Counted from the stretch's first letter, positions 41,499 to 50,293 are shown. The stretch: 64,000 nt of DNA from Acidovorax sp. RAC01 (GCF_001714725.1 NZ_CP016447.1:1999001-2063000); one strand, 5' to 3'. The notes: a model not told the origin generated them from the sequence alone. Numbers and translations are program-made.

Positions 41499-42347
41499 CT
41501 ACCGGAAGATCACGGTCTTGTGGCCGTTCAGGATTACGCGGTGCTCGCTGTGCCACTTCACGGCGCGGGCCAGCACCTGGCTTTCGGTGTCGCGGCCGCG
41601 GGCGGTGAGGTCTTCCACGGTGTCGGTGTGGTCGGCGCGGGCCACGTCCTGTTCGATGATCGGGCCTTCGTCCAGGTCGGCCGTCACGTAGTGGGCCGTG
41701 GCGCCAATCAGCTTCACGCCGCGGTCATGCGCCTGGTAGTAGGGCTTGGCGCCCTTGAAGCTGGGCAGGAAGCTGTGGTGGATGTTGATCGCCCGCCCTG
41801 CCAGTTTTTGACACATGTCAAGAGAAAGTATCTGCATGTAACGGGCCAATACGACCAGTTCGGCCCCCTCGGCCTCGATAATCTCCAGCTGTTTGGCCTC
41901 ACCCTGGGCCTTGGTGGCTGCGGTGAGCGGGATGTGGTGGAACGGCACGTTGTAGCTGGCCGCCAGCTGGTAGAAGTCGCGGTGGTTGCTGATGATGGCG
42001 CGGATGTCGATGGGCAGCAGACCGCTCTTCCAGCGGAACAGCAGGTCGTTCAGGCAATGGCCTTCCTTGCTGACCATGAGCACCGTCTTCATCGGCGCGG
42101 CGGTGGCGTGCAGGCTCCAGCGCATGGCGTAGGGTTCGGCAAAGCTGGCCAGGCGGGCCTTGAGGGTGGCGGTATCGTGCTGGTCGCAGGCGAACTGCAC
42201 CCGCATGAAGAACAGGCCGGTGGCGTGGTCGTTGTACTGTGCGGCTTCTTCGATGTTGCCGCCGTGCTCCAGCAGGAAGCCCGAGACGGCGTGCACCAGT
42301 CCTAGCCGGTCGGGGCAGGACAGTGTGAGGATGTAGGCATTGGTCAT
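41499..42347 (-). CDS. purU: Formyltetrahydrofolate deformylase
   Basis: Hydrolyses 10-formyl-tetrahydrofolate to formate and tetrahydrofolate, balancing one-carbon pools against glycine metabolism. The 282-residue product has an N-terminal ACT domain (AYILTLSCPDRLGLVHAVSG start, about 1-80) and a formyltransferase-type catalytic domain with VLMVSKEGHCLNDLLFRW, INIHHSFLPSFKGAKPY (catalytic His) near 212 and GATAHYVTADLDEGPIIEQD near 235. The open frame extends far upstream antisense to the next gene; the ATG at 42347 gives the standard start and length. Confidence 0.95.
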   Translation of the reverse strand: MTNAYILTLSCPDRLGLVHAVSGFLLEHGGNIEEAAQYNDHATGLFFMRVQFACDQHDTATLKARLASFAEPYAMRWSLHATAAPMKTVLMVSKEGHCLNDLLFRWKSGLLPIDIRAIISNHRDFYQLAASYNVPFHHIPLTAATKAQGEAKQLEIIEAEGAELVVLARYMQILSLDMCQKLAGRAINIHHSFLPSFKGAKPYYQAHDRGVKLIGATAHYVTADLDEGPIIEQDVARADHTDTVEDLTARGRDTESQVLARAVKWHSEHRVILNGHKTVIFR

Positions 42348-42398
42348 AGCGGCACGATTGTCGCAGGATGGCCCCATACGCGTGGAACAGGAAACTCG

Positions 42399-44738
42399 AT
42401 GGCCAACCCGGGCGCTGCCCCGTTGATTGCCCCGTGGCGGGGCATGCTGCTCTACCTGGCGGTGGGCGTGGCCTGGGTGTTTGCGGGCGATGTGCTGCTG
42501 GCGCATTTCGTCACCGACCCGGCCACGCTGACCCGTCTGCAGACCTGGAAGGGCTGGGGCTATGTGGCACTGACCAGCCTGCTGGCGGGCTGGGTGCTGC
42601 GCCGGGCGCGCCGGGCAGACCAGGGGCGCCGCGCCACCGCGCAGGAGCTGTCGCTCATCGTCCGCCATGCGCCAGCAGGGGTGGCGCGGGTGGCGCCTGA
42701 TGGCCGCCTTCTGTGGGCCAACGCCCGCTTGCAGGCACTGCTGGGCGTGCCGCTGGCTGATGTGCTGGCGCTCAATTTTCGCGAGGTGATGCGCCCGGCC
42801 GACCCTGATGTGGCGCAGGCCCACCTGCAGCGGCTGCTCGCGGGCGAGATCGACCATTTCATTGACGAGCGTGTTTGTCGCCGGCCGGGCGACGGGCGCG
42901 AGGTGCCCGTGCTGTGCACCATCACACTGGCGCCCGGCACCGACGGCGATGCCGAGCACCTGGTGTGCATGGTGCAGAACCTCGACGAGATCCAGGCCGC
43001 GCGCGCCGCCCTGCAGCGCAGCGAGGCGCGTCAGCGCCTGGCTGCCACGGTGGTGGACAACACCCTGGAGGGCGTGGTGGTGACCGATGCGCAAAGCCGC
43101 ATCCTGTCGGTCAACGCGGCGGTGACCCGCATGCTGGGCTACACCGAGGCCGAGCTGCTGGGCAAGACGCCGCGGGTGTTCCAGTCGGGCCGGCATGGGC
43201 CTGCCTTTTATGACGTGATGTGGGACACCCTGCGCCAGACAGGCCACTGGAAGGGCGAGATCTGGAACCGCCGCAAGAACGGGGAGGTGTTCCCCGAGCA
43301 GATGTCGCTGTCGGCGGTGCGCGACCCGGCCGGGGAGATTACGCACTACGTGTGCATGTTCACCGACGTGTCCGAGGAAAAGGCCCAGCAGCAGCGGCTG
43401 GAGTTCCTGGCCCACCGCGATGCGCTCACCGGGCTGGCCAACCGCAACTGGTTTGGCGCCGAGCTGGAGCTGGCCGTGTCGGAGGCGCGCGAGAGCGGCG
43501 AGATCGTGGCCGTGCTGCTGATCAACCTTGACCGTTTCAAGGACGTGAACGACAGCTATGGCCACACCACGGGCGATGCGGTGCTGCGGCACATTGCGCG
43601 GCAGGTGCAGTCGGCCCTGCGGCCGGGCGACGTGCTGGGCCGCCTGGCGGGCGACGAGCTGGCCGTGGTGGCCCGCCACCTGCGCCATGCCGACGGCGCC
43701 GCCGCCGTGGCGCGCCACCTGATTGCCGCCGTGGCCGAGCCCTGGCGCTCTCCCGATGGCTTTGAGGTGGTGGCCGGGGCCAGCGTGGGCATCTGCATGT
43801 TCCCCGACCATGCGGAAACCACCGAGCTGCTGCTGCAGGGCGCGCATGCGGCCGTGTACGGCGCCAAGGCGCGTGGCCGCGGTGCCTGGTGCTTCTTCCA
43901 CGAGGCCATGACGCAGGCAGCGCGCGAGCGGCTGGCGCTGGAGTCGCGGCTGCGCCTGGCGCTGGCGCAGGGCCAGCTGGAGATGTACTACCAGCCGCAG
44001 ATCGACATTGCCACCGGCCGCGTGCTGGGTGCCGAAGCCCTGGTGCGCTGGAACGACCCGCAAGAGGGCGTGGTCTCGCCTGCCCGCTTCATCCCCGTGG
44101 CCGAATCCTCGGGCGTGATCGGGCCCATGGGCGAGTGGGTGCTGCACCAGGTGTGCCGCCAGGGCCAGGCCTGGCGTGCTGCCGGCCTGCCTGACATGAC
44201 GCTGGCGGTGAATGTGTCGCCGCGCCAGTTCCACCTGACGGACCTGGTGGGCTGCGCGTCGCAGGCGCTGCACGATTCCGGGTTCCCGCCCGCGCTGCTG
44301 GAGCTGGAGATCACCGAAAGCGCGCTGGCCGAGCGCACGGAAGATGCGCGGCAGGTGCTGGAGCGCCTGCGCGCCCTGGGGCTGCGCATTGCCATCGATG
44401 ACTTTGGCACGGGCTACTCGTCACTCGCGCAGCTCAAGCGCTTTCCCATCGATGTGCTCAAGATCGACCAGGGCTTCATCCGTGACATCCCTGCCAGCGA
44501 CGACGACATGGCCATCAGCGCGGCCATCATCGCCATGGGCCACAGCATGGGCATGGCGGTGCTGGCCGAGGGCGTGGAAACCGCCGGTCAGCTGGCGTTC
44601 CTGCGCGAGCGCGGCTGTGATGCCTACCAGGGCTATCTGTGCAGCCGGCCGCTGCCGGCCAGTGAGTTCATGGAGCTGCTGCAGACAAGCCACGGCTGGG
44701 GCGCCACGCCGGCGGGTCTGCAGGCCTCGCACCGCTGA
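42399..44738 (+). CDS. PAS-GGDEF-EAL cyclic-di-GMP signalling protein
   Basis: The 779-residue product has two N-terminal membrane helices (about 13-35 and 48-64), two PAS domains (about 85-195 and 205-325), a GGDEF domain (about 335-495) and an EAL domain (about 510-760). The diguanylate cyclase signature is altered to LAGDEL, so cyclase activity is doubtful and the domain may only bind GTP. The EAL domain keeps GAEALVRW, NVSPRQF, ITES, IDDFGTGYSSL, KIDQGFI and EGVET, so phosphodiesterase activity is likely. It diverges from purU with 51 bases between starts. Confidence 0.93.
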   Translation: MANPGAAPLIAPWRGMLLYLAVGVAWVFAGDVLLAHFVTDPATLTRLQTWKGWGYVALTSLLAGWVLRRARRADQGRRATAQELSLIVRHAPAGVARVAPDGRLLWANARLQALLGVPLADVLALNFREVMRPADPDVAQAHLQRLLAGEIDHFIDERVCRRPGDGREVPVLCTITLAPGTDGDAEHLVCMVQNLDEIQAARAALQRSEARQRLAATVVDNTLEGVVVTDAQSRILSVNAAVTRMLGYTEAELLGKTPRVFQSGRHGPAFYDVMWDTLRQTGHWKGEIWNRRKNGEVFPEQMSLSAVRDPAGEITHYVCMFTDVSEEKAQQQRLEFLAHRDALTGLANRNWFGAELELAVSEARESGEIVAVLLINLDRFKDVNDSYGHTTGDAVLRHIARQVQSALRPGDVLGRLAGDELAVVARHLRHADGAAAVARHLIAAVAEPWRSPDGFEVVAGASVGICMFPDHAETTELLLQGAHAAVYGAKARGRGAWCFFHEAMTQAARERLALESRLRLALAQGQLEMYYQPQIDIATGRVLGAEALVRWNDPQEGVVSPARFIPVAESSGVIGPMGEWVLHQVCRQGQAWRAAGLPDMTLAVNVSPRQFHLTDLVGCASQALHDSGFPPALLELEITESALAERTEDARQVLERLRALGLRIAIDDFGTGYSSLAQLKRFPIDVLKIDQGFIRDIPASDDDMAISAAIIAMGHSMGMAVLAEGVETAGQLAFLRERGCDAYQGYLCSRPLPASEFMELLQTSHGWGATPAGLQASHR

Positions 44739-44795
44739 AAACCCCCGGCGCGTTGCCGGGCATGGCGGGATGCGCCAGTGCGCCAGTGCGGCAGG

Positions 44796-45713
44796 TCAGG
44801 GGCGGGTCGCGTCGGCCGGCGGCCGCGGGGTAGGCTGGGCCTGCCATTGCTGGCGCAGTTCGGCACAGGCATCGCGCGCTGGCGCAGCGGCAGTTTCCAG
44901 CACGGTGTCGGCATCGCCGGGTTCGGGCGCCGGCGCGGACGCACCGGCGCGCGCCACCACCACCTGCGCGCGCACGCTGGCTGGCCAGTGGGTGGGGACT
45001 CCCATGCTGCGGTGCACGTGGCCTGCCCCCGCTATCAGCACCACGGTCTTGCCCGGCTGCATGGCACCCTGCACGGCCTGGGCCATGCTGGCATCGCGGG
45101 CCATCTGGATGCGCGCCATGGGCGCGATCTGCGATTCGGGCAACAGGCCGCAGTGGCCTTCGCGCAGGGCGGTGTACTGGCGCTGCAGGGCGGGTGTGGG
45201 CAGGTGGGCGTCCCACGCGGTGTCTTGCATGGCCGCCCGCATGGTGCTGCGGGGCAGGTTGCCGCCCAGCACCGGCACGCCAGCCTGCACCGCCGCCATC
45301 ACCACCGGGCCGTAGGCCTGCCAGGGCCAGGCCGCATCGTTCCACTGCAGTGCAGCCTGGGCCTGGGCGGGCGTGGCGCTGGTGGGCAGGCCGGTGGTGC
45401 CGTGGCCGCGCTCGGCCATTTCCATCACCACGGCGGCCAGCTGGCCGCGTGCGGCCAGCCGCTGCACGGTGTCGCGCTGCAGCCGCTGGTGTTCAGGGGC
45501 ATCGTGCTGCTCGCCCAGCAGCAGCACGTCGGCAGGCAGCAGGGCATCGATCTGGCGGCCCCAGCCGCGTGCTGAATCGGCGGTGGTGTCCGCCGCAGGG
45601 TTGGCGGCACAGCCGGTGAGCGCGGCCAGCGCAGCCAGCGCCCCCAGCGCGAGCACGGCCTTGGCCAGGGCGCCGCGCCCTGGCGCGGCAACGGGTAATC
45701 CGGGTGTTTGCAT
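44796..45713 (-). CDS. ChaN-family haem-binding-type lipoprotein
   Basis: The 305-residue product has a signal peptide with lipobox LTGC (about residues 31-34), so it is probably membrane anchored. The ChaN (DUF399) core is visible: DVLLLGEQHDAPEHQRLQ near residue 62, MEMAERGHGT near 97, QMARDASMAQAV near 205, and VVLIAGAGHVHRSMGVP near 226. ChaN binds haem and is implicated in iron uptake in other bacteria. It diverges from narX; the FNR-type site lies between the two starts and could affect both. Confidence 0.82.
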   Translation of the reverse strand: MQTPGLPVAAPGRGALAKAVLALGALAALAALTGCAANPAADTTADSARGWGRQIDALLPADVLLLGEQHDAPEHQRLQRDTVQRLAARGQLAAVVMEMAERGHGTTGLPTSATPAQAQAALQWNDAAWPWQAYGPVVMAAVQAGVPVLGGNLPRSTMRAAMQDTAWDAHLPTPALQRQYTALREGHCGLLPESQIAPMARIQMARDASMAQAVQGAMQPGKTVVLIAGAGHVHRSMGVPTHWPASVRAQVVVARAGASAPAPEPGDADTVLETAAAPARDACAELRQQWQAQPTPRPPADATRP

Positions 45714-45737
45714 GGCGCCATGCTACGCGGCCCCGGC

Positions 45738-45751
45738 TTGACGCAGGTCAA
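45738..45751 (+). promoter_or_regulatory. FNR/DNR-type operator upstream of narX
   Basis: TTGAC-GCAG-GTCAA is a perfect 5-4-5 inverted repeat, extended by C and G outside to six base pairs. The spacing and half-sites fit FNR/ANR/DNR-family boxes (consensus TTGAT-N4-ATCAA). Its centre (45744.5) is 41.5 bases from the narX ATG, and a -10-like TACACT lies at 45774-45779. This is class II activator geometry with a start at or beside base 45786. Confidence 0.75.
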
Positions 45752-45785
45752 GAGACCGGAGCGCCATCGTGCCTACACTGCGCCC

Positions 45786-47777
45786 ATGCGCAACAAGCCC
45801 ACGCTCACCACCAAGCTCCTTGCGCTCGGCGTGGGTTTTCTCGTGGTGGCGCTGGCCTCCATCAGTCTGACCCTGTGGGTGACCTGGAAGCTCGAAGGCG
45901 GCGCGGCGGCCGTGAACGAAGCGGGCCGGTTGCGCATGAACATGCTGCGCATGGTGCTGGTGCTGCAGACCGAGCCGCCCGAGGCGGTGCAGGAGCGCGT
46001 CCGCCTGTTCGACGCCAGCCTGGACCTGCTGCGCACCGGTGACCCATCCCGCCCGCTGTTCGTTCCCTGGAGCGACGAGACCCGCGCGTTGTTTGATGCG
46101 ATCCGCGTGCGCTGGGCGCAGGCGCGCACCGCGTGGGTCAGCCCGCTGCCCCCCGACCGCGCTGCCACGCTGGCGCAGGCCGATGAATTCGTGCGCGAGG
46201 TCGATGCCTTTGTGGACGCCATCGAGCTGCAGATTGCCGGCTGGACGGCGGCGTTGCACCTGTTCCAGCTGTTCATGATGGCGCTGGCCGTGGTGGCGGC
46301 CGTCACCTTCATGGCGGTGAGCTACCTGCTGGTGATCAACCCGGTCTCGCGCCTGCAGCAGGCCCAGGCGCGCCTGCGCAAGGGCGAGCTCGATGCCCGC
46401 CTGCCGGTGGACACCGACGACGAGTTCGGCCAGCTGTCGGCCGGCTTCAACCTGATGGCGCATGCGCTGCAGACCTCGCACGACGGGCTGGAACTGAAGG
46501 TGCGTGAGAAAACGGCCAGCATCGCCGTGCAGAACCAGCGGCTGGAAGCGCTGTACCAGGTCAGCGAGCTGGCATCGACTGCCGGCAGCCTGGAGGTTCT
46601 GGCCCAGGGCTTTGTGGCACAGATCCGCCGTGTGGCGGGCGCAGCGGCCGCGGCGGTGCGCTGGTCGGACGAAGCCAACGAGCGCTACGTGCTGCTGGCC
46701 GGGGACGGCCTGCCGCAGTCGCTGGTGGATGGTGAGCACTGCGTGCCCACGGCCAGCTGCCTGTGCGGGCAACCGCAGGCCGAGGCCCGCACCCGTGTCA
46801 TCCCCATTGCCTCGGTAACCGAGCTTGCCCTTCCGCACTGCCGCGACGCCGGCTTTGAAACCATGGTGAGCATCCCCGTGCAGATGCAGCAGCGGGTGCT
46901 GGGCGAGGTGGACCTGTTCTTTCGCGCGCCCGTGGAGCTGACGGTGGAGCTGCGCGACCTGCTTGAAGCCATGACGCGGCACCTGGCCAGCGCCATGGAA
47001 GGCCTGCGCGCCACGGCGCTCGAGCGCGAGGCCGCGGTGGCGCAGGAGCGCAGCATGATCGCCCGCGAACTGCACGACTCCATTGCCCAGTCGCTGGCCT
47101 TCCTCAAGATCCAGACCCAGCTGCTGCGCGATGCCGTGGCCAAGGGCGACGACGCCAAGCGCGACCGCAGCATCGGCGAGCTGGATGTGGGCGTGCGCGA
47201 GTGCTACTCGGACGTGCGCGAGCTGCTGGTGCATTTCCGCACGCGCACCAGCGATGAAGACATTGAATCGGCCTTGCGTGCGACGCTGTCCAAGTTCGAG
47301 CACCAGACCGGCATGGCCACCACGCTGACCATGACGGGCCACGGCCTGCCGCTGGCGCCCGACGTGCAGATCCAGGTGCTCCACATGGTGCAGGAAGCGC
47401 TGTCGAACGTGCGCAAGCACGCCGGCGCCAGCCGGGTGGAGCTCACGGTGCACCGGCACCCGCGCTGGCGCTTTGAGGTGCAGGACAACGGCTGTGGCTT
47501 TGATGCCGCCAGCGTGCCGCCCGATTCGCTGCACGTCGGCCTGGGCATCATGCGCGAGCGTGCCCAGCGGGTGGGGGCTGTGGTGCAGTTGGACTCGGCC
47601 CCCGGCTGCGGCACCCGCGTGTGCATCGAGCTGCCCACCACCCCGCACGAACCGCCCGCGGCGGGCGCACAGCCCGCATCCGGCGACGCCCCGGCCGCCC
47701 CTGCCCTGCACTCCCTTCCTCCTGCTGCCCTGGCGCGCGCGCCAGCCACCGCCCAGTACGCCGAAAGCACCCCATGA
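45786..47777 (+). CDS. narX: Nitrate/nitrite sensor histidine kinase NarX
   Basis: Membrane sensor kinase for nitrate. The 663-residue product has a membrane helix (about 11-34) and a periplasmic nitrate-binding P-box region NEAGRLRMNMLRM at 44-56. A second helix (about 158-184) is followed by HAMP (185-235), a central module with cysteines C319, C325, C327 and C352, a HisKA_3 domain with H430 in ERSMIARELHDSIAQ, and a C-terminal ATPase domain. The ATG has no Shine-Dalgarno-like sequence and may be the first base of a leaderless mRNA. The stop overlaps narL (ATGA). Confidence 0.93.
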   Translation: MRNKPTLTTKLLALGVGFLVVALASISLTLWVTWKLEGGAAAVNEAGRLRMNMLRMVLVLQTEPPEAVQERVRLFDASLDLLRTGDPSRPLFVPWSDETRALFDAIRVRWAQARTAWVSPLPPDRAATLAQADEFVREVDAFVDAIELQIAGWTAALHLFQLFMMALAVVAAVTFMAVSYLLVINPVSRLQQAQARLRKGELDARLPVDTDDEFGQLSAGFNLMAHALQTSHDGLELKVREKTASIAVQNQRLEALYQVSELASTAGSLEVLAQGFVAQIRRVAGAAAAAVRWSDEANERYVLLAGDGLPQSLVDGEHCVPTASCLCGQPQAEARTRVIPIASVTELALPHCRDAGFETMVSIPVQMQQRVLGEVDLFFRAPVELTVELRDLLEAMTRHLASAMEGLRATALEREAAVAQERSMIARELHDSIAQSLAFLKIQTQLLRDAVAKGDDAKRDRSIGELDVGVRECYSDVRELLVHFRTRTSDEDIESALRATLSKFEHQTGMATTLTMTGHGLPLAPDVQIQVLHMVQEALSNVRKHAGASRVELTVHRHPRWRFEVQDNGCGFDAASVPPDSLHVGLGIMRERAQRVGAVVQLDSAPGCGTRVCIELPTTPHEPPAAGAQPASGDAPAAPALHSLPPAALARAPATAQYAESTP

Positions 47778-48508
47778 CATCCATGCCCCCTGCGGCAGAT
47801 TCCACCCCGGGCGACCAGCCCCCGGTCACGCTGCTGGTGGTGGACGACCACACCCTGTTTCGCCGCGGTCTGATTGCCCTGCTGGCCCAGGACGACGGGC
47901 TGCAGGTGGTGGGCGAGGCCGGAGACGCCGCCGAGGCGCTGCGGCTGGCGCCGCAGCTCAGGCCGCAGGTGATCCTGCTCGACAACCACCTGCCCGGCGT
48001 GATGGGCGTGGACGCCATCCAGGGGCTGCGCGAGGTGTCGCCCGGCTCGCGCGTGCTCATGCTCACCGTGAGCGAGGAGGCCCAGGACCTGGCCGCCGCC
48101 CTGCGCAATGGCGCGCAGGGCTACCTGCTCAAGACCATTGACGGCGACCTGCTGGCGCAGGCCATCCGCCGGGCGGCACGCGGCGAGCCCGTGGTGAGCC
48201 CCGAGCTGATGGGCAAGCTGGTGGCGGCGTTCCAGTCGCAGGGCGCACCCGAGGCGCCGCTCTGCGCGGCCCTGCCCGCGCAGGGTGGGGCGCCCGAGGT
48301 GGCCGATGCAGCCGGCGTGTCGCCCCTGTCGCCGCGCGAAGAAGACGTGCTGCGCGAGATAGCGCGGGGCCTGAGCAACAAGGAAATTGCACGCGTGCTC
48401 GACATCGCCGAAACCACCGTGAAGATCCACGTGCAGCACATCCTGCGCAAGCTGGGGCTCAGCTCGCGCGTGCAGGCAGCCGTGTACGCCTCAGACCGCC
48501 AGCGCTGA
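47774..48508 (+). CDS. narL: Nitrate/nitrite response regulator NarL
   Basis: The 244-residue product has a receiver domain (about 17-135) with VVDDH, phospho-acceptor D70 in LLDNHLPG and the conserved Lys in GYLLKTIDGD. A 45-residue Ala/Pro-rich linker leads to a LuxR-type DNA-binding domain (about 178-240; LSPREEDVLREIARGLSNKE). It is coupled to narX by a 4-base overlap. It should control narK1K2GHJI in response to nitrate; clear NarL heptamer pairs were not found by eye upstream of narK1. Confidence 0.94.
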   Translation: MTSMPPAADSTPGDQPPVTLLVVDDHTLFRRGLIALLAQDDGLQVVGEAGDAAEALRLAPQLRPQVILLDNHLPGVMGVDAIQGLREVSPGSRVLMLTVSEEAQDLAAALRNGAQGYLLKTIDGDLLAQAIRRAARGEPVVSPELMGKLVAAFQSQGAPEAPLCAALPAQGGAPEVADAAGVSPLSPREEDVLREIARGLSNKEIARVLDIAETTVKIHVQHILRKLGLSSRVQAAVYASDRQR

Positions 48509-48980
48509 GCGCGCCAGCCTGCGGGCACCGCGCGGCTCGGCCTCGCGTCTATGGCTGTCACTATAAAAATAATAGCAATAAAGGCAATCAGAACCTGCCT
48601 CAAGGGCCGATTTGACTCGGTTTTGGGTGGTCACGGCACTCGCGGGGGCTTGCGCATGGCGTTGCAAGCGCTGTGTTTGCGGCAGCCTGGCACCCGCTGG
48701 CCTGCGTGGTCCACGCCGTTTCCTCCTCGCCTCCCCGAATCCCCCGACGGTTGCCGCACCGCAGGTACTGGCTTGTCCTCCGCGATCGCCTGATGCACGT
48801 CCGCACCGGCCCCGCCAGGTCCTGGGCCATACCCCGGCGCGCCGGCCCTAGTTCTTTCGGACGAGGGCGCTTCGTTCCGGTCTAGTCCTTTTGCTGCGGC
48901 GCGGCTGGTCTACAGAAGGATGGGCAGAAAGCCTGTCCGACGCGACCATTCCTCTCATGCAAAAAGAGAGGAACCGCGCA
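48509..48980 (+). promoter_or_regulatory. 472-base gap before narK1, holding the nar operon promoter
   Basis: No gene is supported here. It contains one dispersed element (48559-48620), a degenerate FNR-like match CTGATGCACGTCCG at 48790-48803 (7 of 10 consensus positions), and one near-match to a NarL heptamer (TACCCCG near 48831). A good AGAGGA ribosome binding site lies before the narK1 ATG. The promoter itself cannot be fixed by eye. Confidence 0.5.
48559..48620 (+). repeat. Dispersed ~60-bp AT-rich element, copy G
   Basis: CACTATAAAAATAATAGC, then a spacer with GGCAATCAG, then CTCAAGGGCCGATTT. The first half is close to copies B and E, and the second half is diverged. It lies just after narL. 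Confidence 0.65.
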
Positions 48981-50273
48981 ATGGCCCACACCGCATTGCC
49001 CCCGGGCGAAAGCCCCCAGCGCACCCGCCAGGCGTGGTCGGTGCTCATCGTCAGCACCTTCGCATTCACCGTGTGTTTCATGGTCTGGATGATGTTCGGC
49101 GTGATCGGCATCCCCATCAAGAAGATGCTGAACCTGAACTCCACCCAGTTCGGGCTGCTCATGGCCATGCCCGTGCTCACCGGATCGCTGGTGCGCGTTC
49201 CGCTGGGCATCTGGACCGACAAGTTCGGTGGCCGCATCGTCATGGCCTGTGTCATGGCCACCACGGTGCCCGCCATCTGGATGATGGGCTACGCCACCGA
49301 GTACTGGCACTTCCTGACCATCGGCCTGTTCGTGGGTCTGGCTGGCGGGTCGTTCTCGGTGGGCACGCCGTATGTGGCGCGCTGGTTTCCCAAGCACCGC
49401 CAGGGCACGGCCATGGGCGTGTACGGCGCAGGCAACTCGGGCGCGGCGGTCAACAAGTTCATTGCGCCGGTGCTGCTGGTCGCCTTCGGCTGGACCATGG
49501 TGCCGCAGGTGTACGCGGCCATCATGCTCGGCACGCTGGTGCTGTTCTGGTTCTTCAGCTACAGCGACCCGGCCCACCTGGTGCCCAGCAACGTCAAGTT
49601 CACCGACCAGCTCAAGGCCCTGAAGGACCCGAAGGTCCTCAAGTACTGCCAGTACTACAGCATCGTTTTTGGCGGCTATGTGGCGCTCTCGCTGTGGATG
49701 GTGCAGTACTACGTGGGCGAGTTTGGCCTCGACATCCGCGTGGCGGCGCTGCTGGCCGCCTGCTTCTCGCTGCCCGGCGGCGTGTTGCGTGCCATCGGCG
49801 GCATGCTCTCTGACAAGTACGGCGCCCACAGCGTGACCTGGTGGGTGATGTGGGTGAGCTGGATCTGCCTGTTCCTGCTGAGCTATCCGCAGACCGACTT
49901 CACCATCCTCACGGTCAACGGCCCCAAGACCTTCCACATCGGCCTGAACGTGTACCTGTTCACCGGCCTGATGTTCCTGCTGGGCATCTGCTGGGCCTTC
50001 GGCAAGGCCAGCGTCTTCAAGTACATCAGCGACGACTACCCGCACAACATCGGTGCCATCAGCGGCATCGTGGGCCTGGCCGGTGGCCTGGGCGGGTTCG
50101 TGCTGCCGATCCTGTTCGGCGCGCTGATGGACCTCACCGGCATCCGCTCCAGCGCTTTCATGCTGATGTACGGCGTGGTGTGGGTCTCGCTCATCTGGAT
50201 GTACTTCACCGAAGTGCGCAACACCCGCCTCATGGGTTCGCAGGGCGCTGTTGCGCAACCTGCCACCCGTTGA
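48981..50273 (+). CDS. narK1: Nitrate transporter NarK1 (proton-symport type)
   Basis: Major facilitator protein for nitrate uptake. The 430-residue product has about twelve hydrophobic segments. It has WMMFGVIGIPIKKMLNLN near residue 29, GSLVRVPLGIWTDKFGGR near 68, and the nitrate signatures VYGAGNSGAAVNKFIAP near 148 and GAISGIVGLAGGLGGFVLP near 357. The short N-terminus and sequence match NarK1-type symporters rather than the E. coli NarK type. AGAGGA before the ATG supports the start; ATG 48957 is a possible alternative. narK2 follows after 20 bases. Confidence 0.92.
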   Translation: MAHTALPPGESPQRTRQAWSVLIVSTFAFTVCFMVWMMFGVIGIPIKKMLNLNSTQFGLLMAMPVLTGSLVRVPLGIWTDKFGGRIVMACVMATTVPAIWMMGYATEYWHFLTIGLFVGLAGGSFSVGTPYVARWFPKHRQGTAMGVYGAGNSGAAVNKFIAPVLLVAFGWTMVPQVYAAIMLGTLVLFWFFSYSDPAHLVPSNVKFTDQLKALKDPKVLKYCQYYSIVFGGYVALSLWMVQYYVGEFGLDIRVAALLAACFSLPGGVLRAIGGMLSDKYGAHSVTWWVMWVSWICLFLLSYPQTDFTILTVNGPKTFHIGLNVYLFTGLMFLLGICWAFGKASVFKYISDDYPHNIGAISGIVGLAGGLGGFVLPILFGALMDLTGIRSSAFMLMYGVVWVSLIWMYFTEVRNTRLMGSQGAVAQPATR

Positions 50274-50293
50274 TTTTTCAAGGAAACCTCACC

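Noticed and set aside
42348..44273. Long minus-strand extension of purU antisense to the GGDEF-EAL gene
   Set aside because: The ATG at 42347 gives the complete, normal-length deformylase; the extension is antisense shadow.
49841..50293. Upstream extension of narK2 antiphase to narK1
   Set aside because: Out-of-frame reading of narK1; the ATG at 50294 gives the NarK N-terminus with an AGGAAA site.
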